Below, one piece after another: positions 35,119 to 43,627 of a DNA stretch of 64,000 bases (the first letter of the stretch is position 1; every line of letters begins with the position of its first letter). Origin of the DNA: JAOXRU01 sp965247735. Its GTDB lineage: Bacteria; Bacteroidota; Bacteroidia; Flavobacteriales; Flavobacteriaceae. The DNA is taken from positions 2,170,001-2,234,000 of the forward strand of contig CBDFHN010000002.1 in NCBI GenBank assembly GCA_965247735.1. Direction: 5' to 3'. The notes beneath the pieces were generated by a model that was not told where the DNA came from, did no database searches, and worked only from the letters and a program-made list of their open reading frames with translations. The translations under genes were made by a program, and so were the position numbers.

Positions 35119-36135
35119 TTAGCTTCTAATCTTTTGTTCCCATTTCCAAGCTGAAGCCATAGCTTCATCTAATGTAGAAACTGCTTTCCAGCCCAATTCA
35201 TTATTTGCTTTGGTAGTATCCGCATAAGCAGACATAATATCTCCTTCTCGTCTGTCTACTACTTTATACTTGAGTTTTTCATCAGAAACACGTTCAAAGC
35301 TATTGATAACCTCCAATACAGAACTCCCTGTACCAGTACCTACATTAAATACTTCAAAGTTAGTTTTGTTTGCTCCTTCTAATATTCTAGTTAACGCCTT
35401 TACATGTGCTTTTGCTAAATCTACCACATGGATATAATCACGAATACAAGTACCATCTTCCGTTTTATAATCTCCACCAAATACAGATAACTGCTCTCGC
35501 ATACCGATACCTGTTTGCGTGATAAATGGTACTAAATTTTGAGGAACTCCAATTGGCAATTCTCCAATTATCGCCGAAGGATGTGCTCCCATAGGGTTAA
35601 AATAACGCAACGCTATTGCATTTAATCCTTTATTTACTTTACAGGTATCAGCTATAATCTCTTCTCCTATCTGCTTGGTATTTCCATAAGGCGACTCTGC
35701 TGGTTTTATTGGTGCATCTTCCGTAATTGGCATTACATCTGCTTGCCCATAAACCGTACATGAAGAACTAAAAATAAATCCTGAAGTTTCCTTTTTAGAA
35801 AGCTCTTGAAGGATATACACCAATGTTCCGATATTGTTTTCATAATACAACAATGGATTTTCAACACTTTCACCTACAGCCTTTGACGCTGCAAAATGTA
35901 TAACTCCAGCAATATCTTCATGCTTCTTAAAAAAAGTAGAGACACTACTCTTTTCTCTAAGATCTAACTCTTCAAAAATTGGTTTCTTTCCTGAAATTTC
36001 AGTAATCTTATCCAATACATCTATTGACGAGTTAGACAAGTTATCTACAATTACAACTTCATGTCCTTGCGCCTGAAGCTCTACTACAGTATGCGAACCT
36101 ATAAATCCAAGTCCACCAGTTACCAATATTTTCAT
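35119..36135 (-). CDS. galE: UDP-glucose 4-epimerase
   Basis: The 338-residue protein interconverts UDP-glucose and UDP-galactose with bound NAD. It has the Rossmann motif GGLGFIGSH (residues 7-15), the catalytic SSSCTVYG serine region (123-130) and Tyr150-x3-Lys154. RYFNPMGAHPS and the C-terminal WKWEQK complete the family pattern; the length is that of classical GalE. It is complete here, while its last 170 bases are duplicated at 19262-19431. The aminotransferase gene lies 64 bases upstream on the same strand, so both may supply sugars to envelope polysaccharide. Confidence 0.95.
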   Translation of the reverse strand: MKILVTGGLGFIGSHTVVELQAQGHEVVIVDNLSNSSIDVLDKITEISGKKPIFEELDLREKSSVSTFFKKHEDIAGVIHFAASKAVGESVENPLLYYENNIGTLVYILQELSKKETSGFIFSSSCTVYGQADVMPITEDAPIKPAESPYGNTKQIGEEIIADTCKVNKGLNAIALRYFNPMGAHPSAIIGELPIGVPQNLVPFITQTGIGMREQLSVFGGDYKTEDGTCIRDYIHVVDLAKAHVKALTRILEGANKTNFEVFNVGTGTGSSVLEVINSFERVSDEKLKYKVVDRREGDIMSAYADTTKANNELGWKAVSTLDEAMASAWKWEQKIRS

Positions 36136-36199
36136 GTGTTTCTTTTTTTATCAAATATCAGAGTTCCTTTGTATAAACTCATACTTTATACTATCAGTT

Positions 36200-37336
36200 T
36201 TATTTATTCTCGATGAAATCGATAATTGTCCCTGTTATAAACGCAATTTGTTCATCATCTAACTCAGTATGCATTGGTAATGAAATTACTTCTTTTACCA
36301 ATTGATTGGTTACAGGAAAATTTTCTTCTTTATAACGAGAATCTACATATGCTTTTTGACTGTGCAACGGAATTGGATAATATACTCCACACGGAATTCC
36401 TTTATCATTTAAATGTTGTGCCAAAGCATCTCTATCACCATTAAGAATCCTTAAGGTATATTGATGAAATACATGAGCTTCCTTATCACCGTATCTAAAC
36501 GGAGTAACTATCTTATCATTATTTGCAAAAGCGGCATCATATTTATCTGCTGCTGATCTTCTAGCATCATTATACCTATCTAAATTAGGTAACTTCGCTC
36601 TTAATATTGTTGCTTGGATAGAATCTAATCTAGAATTTACACCAACAACATCATGATGGTAACGTTTGTACATCCCATGATTTACAATTCCTCTAATTAA
36701 ATGTGCCAGTTCATCATCATTGGTAAATATTGCTCCACCATCTCCATAACAGCCTAGGTTTTTAGAAGGAAAGAAAGAAGTAGATGAAACATTTCCTATA
36801 CCTCCTGTTTTTACCTTTTTACCATCTTTAAAGCTATATGAAGATCCAATACCTTGTGCATTATCCTCAATTACATAAAGATTATGCTCTTTTGCTATCT
36901 CCATAATAGCATCCATATCGGCACATTGCCCAAATAAATGAACAGGAACAATAGCTTTTGTCTTTGGCGTTATTGCCTTCTTAATCGCCTCAGGAGAAAT
37001 ATTAAAAGTATCAGGTTCTACATCAACCAATACTGGTGTAAGCTTTAATAACGCTATTACCTCAACAGTAGCAGCAAAAGTGAAATCTGCAGTAATTACC
37101 TCATCACCTTGCTCTAGACCTAAGCCCATCATCGCAATCTGCAATGCATCTGTACCATTAGCACATGGTATTACATGCTTAACATCTAAATACTCTTCTA
37201 GCTCTTTTTGAAAACTATGCACTTCTGGACCATTAATAAATGCGCCAGATTCTATAACATCTATTACAGATGTATTCACTTTATCTTTTATATCTTGATA
37301 CTGACCCTTAAGGTCAACCATATGTATTTTTTTCAT
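36200..37336 (-). CDS. DegT/DnrJ/EryC1/StrS-family sugar aminotransferase
   Basis: The 378-residue pyridoxal-phosphate enzyme transfers an amino group to a nucleotide-linked keto sugar. Visible family features are NGTDALQIA for phosphate binding, TADFTFAATVE, the VPVHLFGQ segment, EDNAQGIGS with the cofactor-binding Asp, and the Schiff-base Lys192 in FFPSKNLGCYGDGG. The exact sugar is not evident. It shares a strand with galE and faces waaA, so a role in lipopolysaccharide or capsule sugars is likely. A TATTTTTG -7-like box lies at 37364-37371 on the minus strand, 28 bases from the start, without a good -33 element. Confidence 0.93.
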   Translation of the reverse strand: MKKIHMVDLKGQYQDIKDKVNTSVIDVIESGAFINGPEVHSFQKELEEYLDVKHVIPCANGTDALQIAMMGLGLEQGDEVITADFTFAATVEVIALLKLTPVLVDVEPDTFNISPEAIKKAITPKTKAIVPVHLFGQCADMDAIMEIAKEHNLYVIEDNAQGIGSSYSFKDGKKVKTGGIGNVSSTSFFPSKNLGCYGDGGAIFTNDDELAHLIRGIVNHGMYKRYHHDVVGVNSRLDSIQATILRAKLPNLDRYNDARRSAADKYDAAFANNDKIVTPFRYGDKEAHVFHQYTLRILNGDRDALAQHLNDKGIPCGVYYPIPLHSQKAYVDSRYKEENFPVTNQLVKEVISLPMHTELDDEQIAFITGTIIDFIENK

Positions 37337-37429
37337 AATGAATTCTTAATCTAAATAGTTTTACAAAAATAGGGAACTGCTGCCAATGTATTACATAAAG
37401 AAACGTATTTTAGCGGCAAACTATATGTC

Positions 37430-38668
37430 TTGATATTTTTTTATAACATTTTAACATTTTTAGCCCAATTATTCCTTCCTATTATTGGATTGTTTAGTAC
37501 TAAAATTTCACTTTTTGTAAACGGAAGAAAAAATACCTTTACCCTTTTAAAAGATCTAATCTCAGATGATGATGATATCATTTGGTTTCATACCGCTTCT
37601 CTTGGTGAATTTGAACAAGGTCTTCCTGTTATCGAAAAAACAAAGCAAGAATTCCCTAATCATAAAATCCTTATTACCTTTTTTTCTCCTTCTGGTTATG
37701 AGGTAAAAAAAGACAGTACTATTGCTGATATTATTTGCTATCTCCCATTGGATACTAAAGCCAATGCAAAACAATTTTTGGCTATTGTAAAACCAAAACT
37801 TGCCATTTTTGTGAAATACGAATTTTGGCCAAACTACCTTATTCAATTACAACAACAGCAAATACCTACAGTGCTAATTTCAGGCATTTTTAGACCTAAG
37901 CATATCTTTTTTAAATGGTATGGCACTTTTATGCGAAAACGACTAGCTACTTTCAATCATTTTTTTATTCAAGACGAAAACTCAAAACAACTTTTAGCTA
38001 CTATTAATATTACCAATACTACAGTAAGTGGTGATACCAGATTTGATAGAGTACTAGAAATTTTAGATCAAGACAATACGCTTTCTTTTTTAGATGAATT
38101 TAAAAATAGTAAAACCTGTATTGTTGCTGGTAGTACTTGGTCTCCTGGCGAAGAATTATTGATAAACTATATTAATAGCTCTAAAACGGATGAAAAATAC
38201 ATTATTGCACCGCATAATATAAAACCAGAGCAAATAAAAAAACTATCGGAAGCCCTTAACAAAAAAACCATTTTGTATTCTGAAAAAGAAAATGCTTCAT
38301 TAGCAACCTATGATGTTCTTATTTTGGATACCATTGGATTATTGACCAAAGTATATAGTTATGCAGACATTGCATATGTGGGAGGCGGTATTGGCAATAC
38401 AGGATTACACAATACACTAGAACCTGCCGTTTTCGGAGTTCCAATTATTATTGGCACTAAATACAGTGGCTTTTTAGAAGCGGAAGAACTAGTGCAACTC
38501 GGAGGACTTAAAACAATTGCGAATTATACGGAGTTTTCTGAAGAACTATATTCCCTCCTTACAGATCATGAAAAAAGAGCTGCTATAGGAAAGGTCAATA
38601 AAGATTATGTACGTAATAATGCAGGTGCAAGCATCCAAATAAGCAACTATATTCGTAAGTTATTGTAA
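37430..38668 (+). CDS. waaA: 3-deoxy-D-manno-octulosonic acid transferase
   Basis: The 412-residue inner-membrane-associated glycosyltransferase adds Kdo to lipid A precursor (GT30). The N-terminus has the membrane segment and IWFHTASLGEFEQGLPVIE, the middle EFWPNYL and SGIFRPKHIFFKWYG, and the C-terminal half AGSTWSPGEE and YVGGGIGNTGLHNTLEPAVFG typical of WaaA. The only start that keeps the conserved N-terminus is TTG 37430; the ATG five bases upstream is out of frame and ends at once. It is divergent from the aminotransferase gene and followed closely by a tiny lipoprotein gene. Confidence 0.95.
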   Translation: MIFFYNILTFLAQLFLPIIGLFSTKISLFVNGRKNTFTLLKDLISDDDDIIWFHTASLGEFEQGLPVIEKTKQEFPNHKILITFFSPSGYEVKKDSTIADIICYLPLDTKANAKQFLAIVKPKLAIFVKYEFWPNYLIQLQQQQIPTVLISGIFRPKHIFFKWYGTFMRKRLATFNHFFIQDENSKQLLATINITNTTVSGDTRFDRVLEILDQDNTLSFLDEFKNSKTCIVAGSTWSPGEELLINYINSSKTDEKYIIAPHNIKPEQIKKLSEALNKKTILYSEKENASLATYDVLILDTIGLLTKVYSYADIAYVGGGIGNTGLHNTLEPAVFGVPIIIGTKYSGFLEAEELVQLGGLKTIANYTEFSEELYSLLTDHEKRAAIGKVNKDYVRNNAGASIQISNYIRKLL

Positions 38669-38681
38669 ACCACAATACTTT

Positions 38682-38864
38682 ATGTCTCGTTTTAGTGCTA
38701 TTCTGTTTTTTGTATTAATTCTTTCTTTATCTTCTTGCAGAAAGCAAAAACAACAAGAGCAACCTAGAAATCCTGTTAATATCGATAGCCTAAAAAAAGA
38801 CACTAAACGACTTAGACCTGTTCCCAAAAAAAAAGCAGACACTTTAAGAAAAATATTGCTTTAA
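38682..38864 (+). CDS. small predicted lipoprotein
   Basis: A 60-residue product with a hydrophobic N-terminus and lipobox LSLSSCRK (Cys19), followed by a highly charged tail rich in Lys, Gln, Arg and Pro. It starts 13 bases after waaA and so is probably in the same transcript. An opposite-strand frame of the same length lacks such a signal. I do not know a family; a periplasmic structural or peptidoglycan-related role is only a guess. Confidence 0.55.
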   Translation: MSRFSAILFFVLILSLSSCRKQKQQEQPRNPVNIDSLKKDTKRLRPVPKKKADTLRKILL

Positions 38865-39258
38865 TTGCAAACAAGCAATTAGCCAACTTCCTATCAAAAA
38901 AGATTTTTATCTATAGAATAGTTACACTTTAGCCTAACTCTCTAATATATAAACGAATAAAAGCCTATTTAAAAACTTATTTCGTATATTTAAGTACCCA
39001 ACAAATACACGTTAATTATATATGAAGACAAGAATTTTAAATGGAACTCTTTATTTGGTAGTAGGTATACTAATATTAGTTATCTCATCTGTAGTACTAT
39101 GCATTAGTCTTTCGGTTGCAGGCATACTTAACTAATAAGTGTTTCGCTGTCGTTTTTTAATGATTTTATATCAAACCTAAGCAAGATTATTAATGGCCTT
39201 AAAAGTCCTTAATAGTCACTATTGCATTTTCTATTTCTTAATTTGAATTACTTAGCAA
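38865..39258. other. intergenic region with one possible small gene
   Basis: Apart from the 37-residue frame at 39022-39135, the bases between the lipoprotein and the convergent ABC-F gene show only a weak hairpin (TAATTGC/GCAATTA at 38862-38881) at the end of the lipoprotein gene. Confidence 0.5.
39022..39135 (+). CDS. possible 37-residue single-helix membrane protein
   Basis: ATG 39022 opens a short frame ending at TAA 39133. The peptide MKTRILNGTLYLVVGILILV... consists of a short basic start and one hydrophobic helix. The composition fits a small membrane protein rather than chance, but no promoter or homology is known to me. Confidence 0.35.
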   Translation: MKTRILNGTLYLVVGILILVISSVVLCISLSVAGILN

Positions 39259-40890
39259 TTACAAATTAATTTCCGCTATATTTTTTATTCTATTTCGTTC
39301 TAAAAAAGCATCAATAGTTTCAAAATGCTCAATCACTCGTTGATCTTTAAATTCAAATACTTTTTCTGAAAGCCCTTGCAAGAAGTCTCTGTCGTGAGAA
39401 ACCAATATTAAGGTACCATCAAATTCTAGTAATGCTTCTTTAAGTACATCTTTAGATTTTAAATCAAGATGATTTGTTGGTTCATCTAAAATTAGCAAGT
39501 TTACAGGATCTAATAGTAGTTTTACCATTGCAAGTCTGGTTTTTTCTCCACCAGATAATATACTTACCTTTTTATCGATATCAGCTCCACCAAACATAAA
39601 ACGTCCTAGAATATTTTTTATCTGTGTACGCATATCTCCTTTAGCAACCTCATCTACTGTCTGGAAAATAGTTAATTCAGGATCTAAAAGCGATGCTTGG
39701 TTCTGAGCAAAATAACCAACTTTTACATTATGACCAAGCTGACAGGTACCTTCTACTTCTATTTCATCCAAAATAGCTTTTATCATGGTAGACTTTCCTT
39801 CTCCATTACGTCCTACAAAAGATACTTTTTCTCCTCTTGCAATAGACATATTGGCTTCTTTAAAAACCACATGATCATCATAAGATTTTGACACATCTTT
39901 TACTGTTACAGGATAATCTCCTGAACGTGGTGATGGTGGAAATCGTAATCTTAATGAAGAATTATCTACTTCATCTATTTCTATAATCTGTAATTTTTCA
40001 AGCATACGCTCCCGAGAAGACACTTGGTTAGTTTTGGAATAGGTTCCTTTAAACCGCTCTATAAATGTCATATTATCAGCAATCATTTTTTGCTGTTCCT
40101 GATAGGCTTTTATCTGATGTACTCTTCTGTCTTCACGTAATTGCAAGTAATGTGAATAGTTTGCCTTATAATCATAAATACGCCCCATAGTAACCTCTAT
40201 AGTCCTATTGGTAATATTATCAATAAAAGCTCTATCGTGAGAAATTACCATTACTGCTCTTGCCTTATTTACCAGAAAATCTTCTAACCATATTACCGAT
40301 TCTATATCAATATGGTTGGTTGGCTCATCTAGCAATATTAAATCTGGCTTTTGTAGTAATATTTTAGCTAATTCTATACGCATTCTCCATCCTCCGCTAA
40401 AATCTTTTGTTTGTCTAGTAAAATCTTCTTGTTTAAACCCAAGTCCTTTTAACGCTTTTTCTACTTCAGCATCATAATTAACATCTTCTAAAGCATAAAA
40501 TTTCTCTCCTAAATCAGAAACCTTTTCTATAATTGCCATATAGGCATCACTTTCGTAATCTGTTCTGGTTTCTAATTCTTTATTAAGGGTATCCATCTCA
40601 TCCTTCATAGCAAATACATGCTTAAAAGCTTTGGCTGCTTCTTCAAAAACAGTACAATCATCTTCTGTCAATAAATGCTGAGGCAAATAAGCAATTACCG
40701 CATCTTTTGGTCCTCTTACATTACCTCTAGTTGGTTTTTGTGCGCCTGCTACAATTTTCATCATTGTAGATTTTCCTGCTCCGTTTTTACCCATTAGGGC
40801 AATTTTATCGGTTGGGTTAATCACAAAAGAAACATCACTAAACAAGGTAGTTCCACTAAATTCTACTGCTAAAGCATCAACTGAAATCAT
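39259..40890 (-). CDS. ABC-F family ATPase
   Basis: The 543-residue cytoplasmic protein has two ABC ATPase domains and no membrane segments, the mark of ABC-F proteins that act on ribosomes. Walker A motifs are GKNGAGKST (about 35-43) and GRNGEGKST (about 359-367); signatures are FSGGWRMR and LSGGEKTR; Walker B regions are ILLDEPTNHID and LILDEPTNHLD. Between them is the charged interdomain linker (about 230-320). It may be a translation factor of the EttA/Uup/YbiT kind; an antibiotic-resistance role is not supported. It is transcribed alone, away from the PepSY gene. Confidence 0.93.
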   Translation of the reverse strand: MISVDALAVEFSGTTLFSDVSFVINPTDKIALMGKNGAGKSTMMKIVAGAQKPTRGNVRGPKDAVIAYLPQHLLTEDDCTVFEEAAKAFKHVFAMKDEMDTLNKELETRTDYESDAYMAIIEKVSDLGEKFYALEDVNYDAEVEKALKGLGFKQEDFTRQTKDFSGGWRMRIELAKILLQKPDLILLDEPTNHIDIESVIWLEDFLVNKARAVMVISHDRAFIDNITNRTIEVTMGRIYDYKANYSHYLQLREDRRVHQIKAYQEQQKMIADNMTFIERFKGTYSKTNQVSSRERMLEKLQIIEIDEVDNSSLRLRFPPSPRSGDYPVTVKDVSKSYDDHVVFKEANMSIARGEKVSFVGRNGEGKSTMIKAILDEIEVEGTCQLGHNVKVGYFAQNQASLLDPELTIFQTVDEVAKGDMRTQIKNILGRFMFGGADIDKKVSILSGGEKTRLAMVKLLLDPVNLLILDEPTNHLDLKSKDVLKEALLEFDGTLILVSHDRDFLQGLSEKVFEFKDQRVIEHFETIDAFLERNRIKNIAEINL

Positions 40891-41002
40891 AATTGCTATT
40901 TTAAAAATGCAAAACTACTAAAAAGCAATGTAATCAAGAACTCTTAATCTGTACTTTTAAAACAACAATACTTCATCAACATCCTATTTATTATTACAGG
41001 AA

Positions 41003-42571
41003 CTAAGCATCCACTACTTTTTGTTTTAGCCTAACAATAACAAACAAAGAAGTTAAACTCAGCATCAGCCACAACACATCTATCATAAACACATTATTCT
41101 GTCCAGCAGTAAATGTCTTCCAAATCCAATTTCCAGAAGTAAATCCACTAATTAACGGAATGCACAAGGCCAAAACTCCGCCAGATAATAACGTATATTT
41201 ATTGGTAAAATAGTTGTCTTTTTTTAACTTAAAATAAATAGAAAGAACTAACCACCCACCAAAAAAAACTGCGTTAAGTATCGTTTCTCTATAATTATCC
41301 GCTGTTGTTGGTAAAAGTTTAGATACAATATATGATAAAGCTGTTACTGGAAACATACTCAAACTAATGGCCAAGTACCAATACCCAACCTTTTCGTTAA
41401 ACCTTCGTTGTTTTTCTGGGACATTATTTTTATTTCTCGCTTCTAACCATATCAATACCCCAGAAATTATCACAAAACAGGTAATAAGTGCCATTATAAA
41501 ATAGATGATTTTTAATAGGTAGTTTTTCCAAGTACCAATATCTCCGTAATTAGCATAATGCAAATTATATGTCCCAGATGCAATTGCTTTCACATAATTA
41601 CTTTCTGTTTTTTCTGGTTCTTTTTCTCCTGAAATCAGCAAATAAGACACCTCTTTGTAGGTATCTAAAAAATTTGAATGCTCTGCATTTATGTTCCCAG
41701 ATGCTTTTAACTTCATTGTAGTACTTCCAATGTTCTCTAAAGTAATATTACCAGGAGTAAAGGTATACCAACTAGGTGCTACCTTGTTTATAAATGAATT
41801 TACCTCATATATTTTTTCGGTTTTTACACCTAAAGAATCTTGTTGTGCAAAGCCCATTTCTTCTGTTGCTCGTTCAAAATCCCCATCAAAAAGAAGTAGG
41901 GCTGGTGCAGAAACAATACTTAGCACCAGCATAGAACCGGTAAGTGCATAGATAAACTGAAACGGAAGTCCTATCATTCCTAATACCGTATGTGCATCTG
42001 TCCAAATGGTTTTTAGCTTAGCTAGAGGACGAAACTGATAAAAATTTGGAACAATTTTTTTCCAATGGATAATAACACCCGATACTATTGCAAACAAAAA
42101 AAATAGTGCCACAAAACCTGAAATATAATAGCCAACCTGTCCTCCTTGATAAAAAAAATGAAGATAATACATAAGCGTACCCATACTATATGGTTCTTCC
42201 TTATGTGTTACCATTTTATAAGTATCTGGGTCTATTTCTAACTCATAAGACTCATTCTTTTCTGAAGATACAAGGGTATCTTTGGTCGCAGAAAGATCAA
42301 AATGGTCTATTTTACCATTCTCTAATCGAAAAGATATGTTACGCCCATATAATCCATATTTCTGATCTAATGAATCTAACAGACGATCATAGTTCAATTC
42401 TGAATATAAAACTGATTTTTCGTGGGTATCGGGACTTTTTTCCCAATGGTCGGTTTCTTCTAAGAATAAGGCAAAAGCGCCAGCAAAGAATATAACGTAT
42501 AAGCCCACACTGATTACAATACCACTTACGGTATGCAAGTGAAAAAAGCGATTGTAATTTATTTTTTTCAT
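41003..42571 (-). CDS. PepSY-domain inner-membrane protein (iron uptake type, XusC-like)
   Basis: The 522-residue protein has a transmembrane helix near 15-36, PepSY-like periplasmic segments, and further helices near 155-172, 205-228, 350-372, 398-416, 438-455, 470-482 and 498-513. It belongs to the PepSY-associated TM helix group known in iron-regulated loci, where members are thought to reduce or release iron from siderophores at the inner membrane. It is the last gene of the minus-strand iron set, separated from the small membrane protein genes by 391 bases containing a hairpin. In Bacteroides the equivalent in the XusABC xenosiderophore system is XusC. Confidence 0.88.
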   Translation of the reverse strand: MKKINYNRFFHLHTVSGIVISVGLYVIFFAGAFALFLEETDHWEKSPDTHEKSVLYSELNYDRLLDSLDQKYGLYGRNISFRLENGKIDHFDLSATKDTLVSSEKNESYELEIDPDTYKMVTHKEEPYSMGTLMYYLHFFYQGGQVGYYISGFVALFFLFAIVSGVIIHWKKIVPNFYQFRPLAKLKTIWTDAHTVLGMIGLPFQFIYALTGSMLVLSIVSAPALLLFDGDFERATEEMGFAQQDSLGVKTEKIYEVNSFINKVAPSWYTFTPGNITLENIGSTTMKLKASGNINAEHSNFLDTYKEVSYLLISGEKEPEKTESNYVKAIASGTYNLHYANYGDIGTWKNYLLKIIYFIMALITCFVIISGVLIWLEARNKNNVPEKQRRFNEKVGYWYLAISLSMFPVTALSYIVSKLLPTTADNYRETILNAVFFGGWLVLSIYFKLKKDNYFTNKYTLLSGGVLALCIPLISGFTSGNWIWKTFTAGQNNVFMIDVLWLMLSLTSLFVIVRLKQKVVDA

Positions 42572-42962
42572 TTTTATCTATTGTTTTTACATCGTAAGTT
42601 ATTCACTAGTAATCATCATATGGTTAATTGCTTAACATACTCGTTTTAAGAAATGGAGTCTATTTTTATAACTTCTATACAAATCATTTTCTAAATAATA
42701 TTATTTTTTCATTTTTTTCATTGCTAAAAAAACGAAATCGACAAAGGAGATTCATAAATACCTCTAAAACAATAACAAATAATGCGCTAAACAAAAAAAG
42801 CTAGTCTGATTATATTTTGTCTAAATTTATTGTTCATCACCTAAACTATAGAAACTCGCTGCGCTCAAACAGTCTATAGTTTTACGGTAATTTCACCGCA
42901 AATTTTATAACAAAATCTAGATAGGACATCAAAAACAGCAACACATAAACAACTCATTTCCC
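42572..42962. other. 391-bp gap in the iron locus with a hairpin
   Basis: No gene is visible. AAACTATAGA (42843-42852) and TCTATAGTTT (42873-42882) form a perfect 10-base stem with a 20-base loop containing CTCGCTGCGCTC. It could be a terminator or attenuator between the small membrane protein genes and the PepSY gene, or a dispersed repeat; its T tract is short. Confidence 0.5.
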
Positions 42963-43265
42963 TTAAATTACAGGGTGGTATATTCTACCTAGAAAAAAAA
43001 CTGCTCCAAAAAACACCATCAATCCTAAATAAATCATCCAACATTTCCATACTTTTTTAAAAAAGAATGGAACAAATAAAAATACCATCCAAATTAGAAA
43101 TATACTATACCTCCAAGTATTTATGGTTGTTTTAAAGTTACCCACCCATTGTACTATTGCTAAATGAAGTAGTGTAGTTACAAGAAAGCCACCAAAAATG
43201 GCTGCGCTTATCTTCCCAAAACGCGACCATTTATTAGTATTTAAATGTTTTGGATTTGCTGGCAT
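42963..43265 (-). CDS. small membrane protein, DUF3649-like
   Basis: A 100-residue protein with three predicted helices (about 18-38, 50-68 and 72-92). The N-terminal KWSRFGKISAAIFGGFLV resembles the start of DUF3649 proteins, which occur beside TonB receptors and PepSY proteins in proteobacterial iron loci; this is a resemblance from memory. Its ATG overlaps the stop of the gene before it by one base (TAATG), a sign of coupled translation. Possible role: partner of the PepSY protein in the inner membrane. Confidence 0.75.
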   Translation of the reverse strand: MPANPKHLNTNKWSRFGKISAAIFGGFLVTTLLHLAIVQWVGNFKTTINTWRYSIFLIWMVFLFVPFFFKKVWKCWMIYLGLMVFFGAVFFLGRIYHPVI

Positions 43266-43552
43266 TATAATTGATTTTTTATTTTTGACTGTTTTAAAGG
43301 ATATAGTAATACTAGTAAACTTGCCATTAGCATAAGTAATACCAATGTCATAAATATTCCTGCTCCTAAACCAATGACTTCAATGTTCATATATAAAGAA
43401 ATCAAAATGAGTAAAAGTCCAAATGCGCTAAAGGCTTTTGAGTTGTTTTGTATAAATACAGAAAAAAAAGGTCTTGGAAACTGAGCTTTTTTAGAAGTGT
43501 TATACAAGAGGTAAAAACCTGAAAAAAGGAAAATAATTGCTGTTAGAGTCAT
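43265..43552 (-). CDS. small membrane protein, DUF3325-like
   Basis: From ATG 43552 (preferred to TTG 43573) the product is 95 residues with three predicted helices. LLYNTSKKAQFPRPF after helix 1 and the glycine-rich GLGAGIFMTLVLLMLMASL segment resemble DUF3325, a small membrane protein typical of siderophore-uptake operons with PepSY proteins. The likeness is by eye. It sits 75 bases after the DUF4374 gene and is coupled to the next gene through TAATG. Confidence 0.75.
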   Translation of the reverse strand: MTLTAIIFLFSGFYLLYNTSKKAQFPRPFFSVFIQNNSKAFSAFGLLLILISLYMNIEVIGLGAGIFMTLVLLMLMASLLVLLYPLKQSKIKNQL

Positions 43553-43627
43553 GTGGTTGTGGTAAATAAACAACCTTTACCATTACGGCAAAGGCTGATT
43601 ATAAGTCTAAATAAAAGTTACTATTTA

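Larger units (their letters stand above)
34804..35288. repeat. right direct repeat flanking the GH92 island
   Basis: This is the partner of 18866-19431. From 34929 to 35288 it matches base for base over 360 positions with six differences; the match ends inside galE at the codons for SDEK. Confidence 0.95.

Noticed and set aside
38660..38842. 60-residue minus-strand frame opposite the small lipoprotein
   Set aside because: It is a mirror of the plus-strand gene, has no lipobox or promoter, and overlaps the end of waaA.
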